Source of the DNA: GCA-2737725 sp033763995
GTDB lineage: Bacteria > Pseudomonadota > Alphaproteobacteria > Rhodospirillales > Rhodospirillaceae
Direction: 5' to 3'
NCBI GenBank assembly: GCA_033763995.1
Contig: JANRJL010000009.1
Location: 41,813-105,812, forward strand
Length of the DNA stretch: 64,000 nt
Part shown: one piece after another, positions 58,187 through 64,000 of the stretch
Numbering within the stretch: the first letter of the stretch is position 1
Layout of the letters: each line of letters opens with the position of its first letter
The notes under the pieces: generated by a model
Seen by the model: the letters and a program-made list of their open reading frames with translations, nothing else
The model's database searches: none
Told to the model about the DNA's origin: nothing
Program-made: the position numbers and the translations under genes

Positions 58187-58963
58187 ATGACGATGTCACT
58201 TCGCATAGCTGCACTTTCAGCCGCCATCGCGGTGCTTAACCCTTTGACGCTGCTGGCGAAAGAGTCGGTCTTCGTGGCCGGCGCCACGGGCCGCACGGGC
58301 TCGGGGATCGTCAAGGCCCTCGCCGCCGACAGCTTCGAGGTGATCGCCCTGGCGCGCGATCTCAGCAAGATCAAGGAGGAGACGCCCGGTGTGCGCTGGG
58401 TGCAAGGCGACGTCCGCGATTTTCCTTCGATCGTGCGCGGCATGGCGGGCGCCGACTTCGTGGTTTCCGCCATCGGCTCCACCACCGGCACCGGACCCAA
58501 TGCCGCGGAGTTTGTCGACTTCGCGGGCACACGTAATTTGGTCGACGCCGCCAAACAGTCGGGGGCGCGGCAGTTCGTTCTGATCGCTTCGGGGCGCACG
58601 GGCCCACATCTCGATCACTCGACCCACAGGAATTTCGGCTATACGCGTTACTTCAAGACCAAGGGCGAGGAATATTTGAAGGTCAGCGGGTTGCCCTACA
58701 CCATTCTGGGCGCGGCAGGCCTGGTGGAAAAGCCCGCCGGGCAAATGGGCGTGCGGTTCTTTTCGCGCGTCGAGTATGACGCAACCACCAAGTCGACGGA
58801 TGAGATGGTGATCATCGCCATTCCCGATATCGCCGCCGTGGTGTCGGCGGCGCTGAAAGACCCCGCCGCCCGCAACAAGGCTTTTGCCATCATGAATGAC
58901 GCCAAGCTGCCGGTCGGCGGCTGGCGGGACAACTTCAAAGCGACGGACCCAACATGGCCATGA
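58187..58963 (+). CDS. Exported NmrA-like SDR protein D
   Basis: A 258-residue protein with a hydrophobic signal (LRIAALSAAIAVLNPLTLLA) and the glycine loop GATGRTG (32-38). VIALARDLSKIK, VVSAIGSTTGTGPN, NLVDAAKQSGARQFVLIAS and YTILGAAGLVEKP follow; the usual PGG turn has become GAAG. ATG 58187 has GGGG seven bases upstream; 58175 is the alternative. It overlaps SDR E by ten bases, so the two are one operon. Confidence 0.82.
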   Translation: MTMSLRIAALSAAIAVLNPLTLLAKESVFVAGATGRTGSGIVKALAADSFEVIALARDLSKIKEETPGVRWVQGDVRDFPSIVRGMAGADFVVSAIGSTTGTGPNAAEFVDFAGTRNLVDAAKQSGARQFVLIASGRTGPHLDHSTHRNFGYTRYFKTKGEEYLKVSGLPYTILGAAGLVEKPAGQMGVRFFSRVEYDATTKSTDEMVIIAIPDIAAVVSAALKDPAARNKAFAIMNDAKLPVGGWRDNFKATDPTWP

Positions 58964-59736
58964 CTCGTCGTGAACATCTCGCCGCGTTGATGGCGGCACT
59001 GTCAGCTGGTGCACTTGCGAGCTGCGCGGGAGCCGCCCGCACGCGCGAGGATCGCTCGAAGCAAGTCGTCGTGATCTTTGGCGCCAGCGGCATGATCGGC
59101 CGCGATCTGGCCAAGGCGGTGCGCACTGCTGGATATATTGTGCGCGGTGTCAGCCGTAATCCCGACCGGGCCAGGGCCGATATCAGCGCCGATTACGAGT
59201 GGGTCGCAGGCGACGTGCGCGACTTCGCCTCAGTGGTTCGTGCGACGGCGGGCGCGACCTATGTCGTTTCCACGGTGGCGGCCGATCAGCGGCGCGGGCC
59301 TCAAGCCCCGGAGTTCATCGACTGGGCCGGCAACCGCAACCTCATCGATGCCGCCAAGGCGGCCGGCGTGCGGCATTTCATTCTGATTTCCTCGGCCACG
59401 TCGGGACCCCAGGCGGACCAAAGCCAGAATCCGGCGTCAGGCTATGTGCGTTACTTCAAGACCAAGATCGAGGGGTACCTGCGCGCGAGCGGCCTGTCGC
59501 ATACCATCATCGCGCCAGGCCGGTTGAAGTATGAGCCCGGCGGCACGACAGGTATCCGCCTGCTCGCCCGCAAGGACTACGAGATATCGACCATCACCAG
59601 CGGCGACATGGGTTTGGTGGTCGTGGACTGCCTGACCAATCCCGCCGCACGCGGCAAGGCGTTCGCATTGCGCAACGACGACACCTTGCAACCGGGCGCG
59701 TGGCGCGTGATGTACGCGGCCATGCCCAACGCGTAA
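58954..59736 (+). CDS. NmrA-like SDR lipoprotein E
   Basis: A 260-residue protein. The signal has twin arginines (MTRREHLAAL) and a lipobox LASC (21-24), so it is probably a Tat-exported lipoprotein. The glycine loop is GASGMIG (43-49). VRGVSRNPDRAR, the NRNLIDAAKAAGVRHFILIS block and HTIIAPGRLKYEP follow. It begins inside the end of SDR D (ten-base overlap). Its closest relatives in the window are SDR A and D. Confidence 0.83.
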   Translation: MAMTRREHLAALMAALSAGALASCAGAARTREDRSKQVVVIFGASGMIGRDLAKAVRTAGYIVRGVSRNPDRARADISADYEWVAGDVRDFASVVRATAGATYVVSTVAADQRRGPQAPEFIDWAGNRNLIDAAKAAGVRHFILISSATSGPQADQSQNPASGYVRYFKTKIEGYLRASGLSHTIIAPGRLKYEPGGTTGIRLLARKDYEISTITSGDMGLVVVDCLTNPAARGKAFALRNDDTLQPGAWRVMYAAMPNA

Positions 59737-59739
59737 TCG

Positions 59740-60471
59740 TCACATCGGGGCTTTGCCGAGAAATTCCTGATCGATGGCGTGATGGATCTTGCCGATGGTT
59801 TCCTCGTCGTCCAACGCCTGAACCACCAACGCCCCAAGATCGGCGCGGCTGATCTGCCCCATGGTCATGACGTCGTCATAGAGTCGACCGAGGCCCGAGG
59901 CCGGCAGAGAGTTGAGCCCGCCGGGGCGGATGATGGTGTAATCGAGACCGGAGGCCATCAGATGGTTCTCGGCCTTGGTCTTGAGTTCAATGACCGGGCC
60001 CAGGAATCGTTTGACCTGCTCGGACACCGCGTCCGCGCTGTTGCCCGCGCCGATCACGGTGACCAAGATAAATCTCCGGACGCCCGCGGCCTTGGCCGCA
60101 TCGACGATATTGCGCACGCCTTCGTAATCCGGACGACGATCGCCCCGCTCTCCGCCGATGGTGCAAATCACCGCGCGGTAGTTTCCGCCGGCCAGGGCCG
60201 CGGCAATGCTGGGCGGGTCAAGCGCATCGCCGACCGCATACGTCACGTTGAGCGGCGCGAGGCCGGAGCGATCGGACGTTGGACGGACAAAGGCCGTGAC
60301 CTTGTCGCCCCGCAGCGCCAAGATCCTGGTCGCTTCAAGGCCCGTCTCTCGACTGGCCCCGAAGACAATCACGCCTGCCAATGCGTTCTGCCGCGGCATG
60401 GCGCACGTCGTGAGAAAACCAAGCAATCCGGCAGCGGAAAGCAGTCTATTCGTGCGGCGACGGGTTAGCAT
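59740..60471 (-). CDS. NmrA-like SDR lipoprotein F (variant loop)
   Basis: A 243-residue protein. RRR near residues 4-6, a short hydrophobic stretch and the lipobox LTTC (20-23) suggest a lipoprotein. The glycine loop is GASRETG (38-44), arginine replacing the central glycine as in SDR B and G. TAFVRPTSDRSGL, NIVDAAKAAGVRRFILVTVI and YTIIRPGGLNSLP follow. It starts three bases after the small protein gene at 60475, same strand, so the pair is an operon converging on SDR E. Confidence 0.83.
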   Translation of the reverse strand: MLTRRRTNRLLSAAGLLGFLTTCAMPRQNALAGVIVFGASRETGLEATRILALRGDKVTAFVRPTSDRSGLAPLNVTYAVGDALDPPSIAAALAGGNYRAVICTIGGERGDRRPDYEGVRNIVDAAKAAGVRRFILVTVIGAGNSADAVSEQVKRFLGPVIELKTKAENHLMASGLDYTIIRPGGLNSLPASGLGRLYDDVMTMGQISRADLGALVVQALDDEETIGKIHHAIDQEFLGKAPM

Positions 60472-60474
60472 GGG

Positions 60475-60879
60475 TTACTCCACGGTTGCGGATGTTTCGC
60501 CGGTTCGGTCGTCGTAGGTGATGGCCACCACCGAGACCTCGCATAGGTCGATGGCGACCCACTCCGCCGACTCGCCGTCGTCATAGGCCACCTTGAGGTC
60601 CCACAAACATGAATTCTCCGATCGGCTGAAACGAATCTCCGTGCGTTCACCGTCGGCCAGCACGTCAAGGCCGAGGACGTCTTCCTCCCAGTCCGCCGTC
60701 TTGCTGGGCGAGACGTAGACTTCCGAGATCGTGTAGCCGGTGGCGTTGATCAACATGAAGTTTTGCCGCGCGGCGGCGATGCTGGGCCCGCTCCATGAAG
60801 CAAGCACGACGATCCCTATCCCCGCCAAACTCGCCCAAAGGCTCAGAGCGCGACGATGGATTGCGATAACGAGATTCAT
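60475..60879 (-). CDS. Small exported protein of unknown function
   Basis: A 134-residue protein with a signal (LWASLAGIGIVVLASWSGPS, AAA cleavage) and a compact beta-rich domain. The pattern FMLINATGYTISEVYVSPS, WEEDVLGLDVLADGE, CLWDLKVAYDDG and IDLCEVS is a recurring small periplasmic domain, sometimes mislabelled argininosuccinate lyase in databases. Two cysteines could form a disulfide. AGGGGGTG lies four bases before the ATG. It precedes SDR F directly, so the two products may work together outside the cytosol. Confidence 0.75.
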   Translation of the reverse strand: MNLVIAIHRRALSLWASLAGIGIVVLASWSGPSIAAARQNFMLINATGYTISEVYVSPSKTADWEEDVLGLDVLADGERTEIRFSRSENSCLWDLKVAYDDGESAEWVAIDLCEVSVVAITYDDRTGETSATVE

Positions 60880-61026
60880 GACACCCCCTAGAACCGCCCC
60901 CCGCCAAGGTACCATGCAAAGCCGTGGAGTCATCAAGACGAGAGTGGACGACCGTCGGCGGCACGGCAATACTCGCGGGACTTGGGGGGCCGTCAGCGGG
61001 CCGAAATCAGTAGGGGAACCTTCATC

Positions 61027-61470
61027 ATGCTCAAGGAATTTCGCGACTTCGCCATGCGCGGCAACGTGGTCGACTTGGCCGTCGGCGTCATCATCGGCGC
61101 GGCGTTCGGGAAAATCACCACGTCGCTGGTCAACGACGTGCTGATGCCGCCCATCGGCGTGCTCTTGGGTAAGGTCGATTTTTCCAACCTGTTCTTCACC
61201 TTGGCCGACGGCGATTTCGCCAGCGTCAAGGCCGCGCGCGACGCGGGCGTGCCGGTGGTCGCCTACGGCATGTTCATCAACACCCTCATCGACTTCGCCA
61301 TCGTCGCCTTCGCGGTGTTTTTTCTCGTCAAACAGATGAACCGCCTGAACACCATCTCGAGAAAGCCCGCTCCGGTCGCCGCTCCGACGGAAAAGGAGTG
61401 CGCCGAGTGCACCTCCATGATTCCGATCAAGGCCAAAAGGTGCAAGTTCTGCGGTTCCGCCCAGTCCTAA
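61027..61470 (+). CDS. mscL: Large-conductance mechanosensitive channel MscL with zinc-ribbon tail
   Basis: A 147-residue channel that opens under membrane tension. The N-terminal MLKEFRDFAMRGNVVDLAVG and helix 1 (VGVIIGAAFGKITTSLVND), LMPPIG and helix 2 (FINTLIDFAIVAFAVFFLVK) are standard. The C-terminus ends in two CxxC pairs (CAECTSMIPIKAKRCKFCG), a zinc-ribbon seen in some proteobacterial MscL. The start at 61027 is the family start. Convergent with nnrS, six bp apart. Confidence 0.95.
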   Translation: MLKEFRDFAMRGNVVDLAVGVIIGAAFGKITTSLVNDVLMPPIGVLLGKVDFSNLFFTLADGDFASVKAARDAGVPVVAYGMFINTLIDFAIVAFAVFFLVKQMNRLNTISRKPAPVAAPTEKECAECTSMIPIKAKRCKFCGSAQS

Positions 61471-61476
61471 AGCGAC

Positions 61477-62676
61477 TTACGACGCCGACGGCCGCGGCCG
61501 CAGCCAGAGCGGCGCATAAGCGACGACGAACAGCCCGAACGCCGCCATCCACGCCACGCCCGAGGCCGGCAACAAGATGCCGTCGGGGTCGGCGAAGCCC
61601 GACGCCACGCGCAGAATGGCGGCCAACGTCACGAGCCCATAGACCGCCGTTGTCGCGGGCCCGGCGATCAATTCGCGGCCGGTGTGGCCTAATGTCGCCC
61701 GGGTCATGACCGCCAGCGTCATCGTGCCGACGGCGCCCGCCGTCAGCGCATGGACGGCCGCGAAGTACGGAACGTCGGCCCACAGGATCGAGGCACCCAA
61801 CAAACATAAGCCGACACCGAGCCAAGCGTAGCCCAGGTGCAACACCCAGACCAACGCCTCGGGCCCCGTGGCCCAACCTTGCCAGCGCGCGAGCCGCATC
61901 AGCGTCGCGGTTCCGGCCAGCAGCATCAGACCTCCGGTCGCGGCGTGATCGGGACGAAACGCCCAGGCGGCGGCGGCGAGCGCGACGACCGCGATGCCGA
62001 AGCGATCGATCAGGCCGTGCTCGGCCGGCAGGTTCGCCGCGCCGCGTCGCTTGAGCCAATTGCGCGTAAAGCTGGGCACGATGCGTCCTCCGATCAGCGC
62101 AATCAGCACCGCGACGAGCGCGAGCGCGAGCCGCTGGCCGAGCGCGCGGTCGGCGAGAATCTCGAGCGCCGCCAAGTGATCGAGGGCGTTGGCCACGGCC
62201 AGCAACACCAGCACGACGCTCACCGGCAGATTTCGCCAGTTACGGCCGCTGACGACTTCGCGGGCGATGACCGCGGACAACAGCAATAGAAACGCCACGT
62301 CGACGGCCATCGCCGGCCCGAGACCGGTCCACCCCGCCGTGAGCGTTGCCAAACGGCCCGCCAGCCACGCCCCGAACAACAGCGCCAACGGCGCGCCCAT
62401 CACCGGCAGGCGCGACGTCCAGTTGGGCACCGCCGTCAGCAGAAAGCCGGCGACGGCGGCGACGGCGAATCCGAAGATCATCTCGTGGGCATGCCAGGAT
62501 GCCGCGTCGCGACCGATGGGCGGCTCGATCAGGCCGTAAAAGGCGGCCAGCCAAATCGCCAAGGCGGCGCAGGCCCATGCGCCCGCGCCGAAAAAGAACG
62601 GCCTGAAGCCCCACGACCAAATGGCCGGACCGGTATAGGCCCGCCGGCGCTCCATCTGGCTGCCGTTCACCGGCAT
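61477..62676 (-). CDS. nnrS: NnrS family membrane protein
   Basis: A 399-residue polytopic protein with about 12 membrane segments. The N-terminal GFRPFFFGAGAWACAALAIW and the histidine-rich WHAHEMIFGFAVAAVAGFLL are the NnrS signature; LPVMGAPLA, GRIVPSFTRNW and HALTAGAVGTMTLAVMTRATLGHTG follow. NnrS proteins bind haem and copper and protect against nitric oxide stress. ATG 62676 is chosen; no strong ribosome site is seen. It begins ten bases after the stop of SDR G and is probably co-transcribed with it. Confidence 0.9.
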   Translation of the reverse strand: MPVNGSQMERRRAYTGPAIWSWGFRPFFFGAGAWACAALAIWLAAFYGLIEPPIGRDAASWHAHEMIFGFAVAAVAGFLLTAVPNWTSRLPVMGAPLALLFGAWLAGRLATLTAGWTGLGPAMAVDVAFLLLLSAVIAREVVSGRNWRNLPVSVVLVLLAVANALDHLAALEILADRALGQRLALALVAVLIALIGGRIVPSFTRNWLKRRGAANLPAEHGLIDRFGIAVVALAAAAWAFRPDHAATGGLMLLAGTATLMRLARWQGWATGPEALVWVLHLGYAWLGVGLCLLGASILWADVPYFAAVHALTAGAVGTMTLAVMTRATLGHTGRELIAGPATTAVYGLVTLAAILRVASGFADPDGILLPASGVAWMAAFGLFVVAYAPLWLRPRPSAS

Positions 62677-62686
62677 GACCAACGCA

Positions 62687-63433
62687 TCAGGGGTTGCGCG
62701 GCGCCAGTTCCTGACGCGGCACCATGGGGGCCGAGGCGATCATGTTCTTGTCCACCGCCGAGTAGACCTTGTTGAAGGTCTTGGCGTCGTCGATGGCGTC
62801 GGCGGTGATGCGGCCAAGGTCGGAGCGATTGATGTCGCCGCCCACGGTGATGTCCTCGGTCAACATGCCGTTGCCCGTGGGCGGATCGTTCCTCAAGCCG
62901 CCCGGACGAATGATGGTGTAGGTCAAGCCCGAGGCTTTGACGTAATCTTCGCCGCGCACTTTCTCGGCATAGACTGGGCCCAGCACTTTCAGTGTTTGCT
63001 CGGACACAGCCTTCACGGAGTCGCCTGTGCCGATGGCCGTGACGATGACCATGCGCGACACGCCCGCGGCCTTGGCGGCGTCGGCGATGTTCTTGGTGCC
63101 CTCGTAGTCGGGCCGCGGCTCGCCGCGTCGCCCGCCCAGAGAACTGACCACGGCGCGGAATTTGCCCGATGCGAAGGCCTTATTGACGTCCTCGACATTG
63201 AGCGCATCGCCGGCGACGGTCGCCACGCCCAAGTCTTTGAGCGCGGCGATGTCGGAGGTGGGGCGCACGAAGACGGTCACCTTGTCGCCCTTGGCCACGA
63301 GGCTCTTGACGACCTCAAGGCCCGTGGCCCGATTGCCGCCAAACACCAAGACGCCGCCGTCGGCGGCGAGAGCCGGCATGGACAGGGCGGGCAGACTTGC
63401 CGCCAAGGCCAGGAGTAATCGTCTTGCGATCAT
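62687..63433 (-). CDS. Exported NmrA-like SDR protein G (variant loop)
   Basis: A 248-residue protein with a signal (RRLLLALAASLPALSMPALA) and the glycine loop GGNRATG (32-38), identical to SDR B. VFVRPTSDIAALKDLGVATV, VVSSLGGRRGEPRPDYEGTK, NIADAAKAAGVSRM and YTIIRPGGLRNDP follow. It shares long identical blocks with SDR B, so one is a recent duplicate of the other. Lies between the YcnI-like gene (27 bp upstream) and nnrS (ten bp downstream) in one apparent operon. Confidence 0.84.
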   Translation of the reverse strand: MIARRLLLALAASLPALSMPALAADGGVLVFGGNRATGLEVVKSLVAKGDKVTVFVRPTSDIAALKDLGVATVAGDALNVEDVNKAFASGKFRAVVSSLGGRRGEPRPDYEGTKNIADAAKAAGVSRMVIVTAIGTGDSVKAVSEQTLKVLGPVYAEKVRGEDYVKASGLTYTIIRPGGLRNDPPTGNGMLTEDITVGGDINRSDLGRITADAIDDAKTFNKVYSAVDKNMIASAPMVPRQELAPRNP

Positions 63434-63460
63434 TTGTGCGTCCTCCGAGTAATGAGGCGT

Positions 63461-64000
63461 CTATTGCGGGCCGGCGGGCTTGCCCAGTTTTTTGCGCTCC
63501 TCGCCGATTTCCTTCATGGTCGCGCCCAGCTGCGGTCCGGGTGCGGCTTTGAGTTCGACGAAGGGCGACGGCGCCGGCAGCGCCCACACTTTCCATACGG
63601 GTTCGCCATCGGCGACGGTGTCCACCCAGCGCGTCTCGCCCTCGGTGCACTTCTGGATGGTCTTGAAGAACATCACCTTCCCCGGCTTGTCGGGCATGCG
63701 GGCCAGCACGTTGAACTTACCCAGGTGATTGGTCGGCAAGTTGCCACCCGACCAGGTGATCTCGTCGACCACTTCGGTGACCATGCGACCGCCCTCGCCC
63801 GGCATGGGATTTTCGAGCTTGCGCATGGCGATGTTGAGGTTCCAGCCCGGCTTCGGTTCGGGAACGATAATGTCGATGCCGTCCGGCACCTTGAAGCGAA
63901 CTTCCGTCGTCGGCGCGGCCCCGCAGCCATGCGGGACGACCAACGTCAGGAATGTTTGGTACCCCGCATAAGCCTCCCACTTTTCCATGATGACGTGGGC
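63461..64000 (-). CDS. YcnI-like (DUF1775) copper-binding protein, partial
   Basis: The N-terminal part lies beyond the window. The visible 179 or so residues include the start of the mature domain, AHVIMEKWEAYAGYQTF, where the histidine after the signal cleavage is the probable copper ligand of DUF1775/YcnI proteins, then VVPHGCGAAPTTEVRFKVPD and PEPKPGWNLNIAMRKLE. The tryptophan of PGW is conserved in the family. The ATG at 63988 is internal, not the start. YcnI-like proteins are periplasmic copper carriers, often next to copper genes. Confidence 0.85.
   Translation of the reverse strand, partial: AHVIMEKWEAYAGYQTFLTLVVPHGCGAAPTTEVRFKVPDGIDIIVPEPKPGWNLNIAMRKLENPMPGEGGRMVTEVVDEITWSGGNLPTNHLGKFNVLARMPDKPGKVMFFKTIQKCTEGETRWVDTVADGEPVWKVWALPAPSPFVELKAAPGPQLGATMKEIGEERKKLGKPAGPQ

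Overview
This 64 kb window is high-GC chromosomal DNA, most likely from an alphaproteobacterium. The evidence is the gene order purL-bolA-grxD, a glutamyl-tRNA synthetase of the alphaproteobacterial type, an arsC-aqpS pair like that of Sinorhizobium, a methionine synthase split into two genes, a DUF6356 protein and a class II DAHP synthase. The order cannot be fixed from the sequence. No phage, transposase, CRISPR array, rRNA or replication origin was seen. There are two tRNAs (Val-CAC and Asp-GTC) and three toxin-antitoxin modules.

Layout. 0-1.7 kb: purL end, bolA, grxD, then an AbrB-like antitoxin with a Doc toxin. 1.7-6.2 kb: an exported amidohydrolase, almost 1 kb of gene-free repeat DNA, and a lower-GC TIGR04141/DUF6119 gene bracketed by two very long hairpins, which looks acquired. 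6.3-16 kb: housekeeping genes (rpsD, trmJ, a PepSY membrane protein, uup, gltX, nadE, DAHP synthase). 16-19.3 kb: a CopG-like/MazF module, VapBC and gor, with a second broken copy of the gor 3' end on the far side of vapBC. 19.5-31 kb: a TPR protein, glmS and glmU, tRNA-Val, arsenic detoxification (arsC-aqpS), photolyase and a 1014-residue membrane-anchored coiled-coil protein. 31-48 kb: Lrp regulator, an alpha/beta hydrolase lacking its catalytic triad, an Atm1-type ABC exporter, gabD, AhpD-like, PilZ and DUF1499 proteins, split metH, an exported flavoprotein and a PAS histidine kinase.

48.5-64 kb is the most unusual part. Seven genes for NmrA-like atypical SDR (Rossmann-fold) proteins, each with an export signal, are scattered over 15 kb in several small operons together with thiolase, a guanidinium-type SMR exporter, a diguanylate cyclase, putA, an exported aldo/keto reductase, mscL, nnrS and a YcnI-like copper protein. 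Three of the seven share a variant nucleotide-binding loop in which the central glycine is arginine. The same stretch carries two pairs of long, nearly perfect hairpins. Their arm sequences differ between the two loci but are shared within each pair, and one pair runs into the ribosome binding site of putA.

Several short palindromic repeat families are spread through the window (called RPT-A, RPT-B, RPT-C and HP here). At least six convergent gene pairs end with overlapping stop codons, so the genome is compact apart from the repeat islands.
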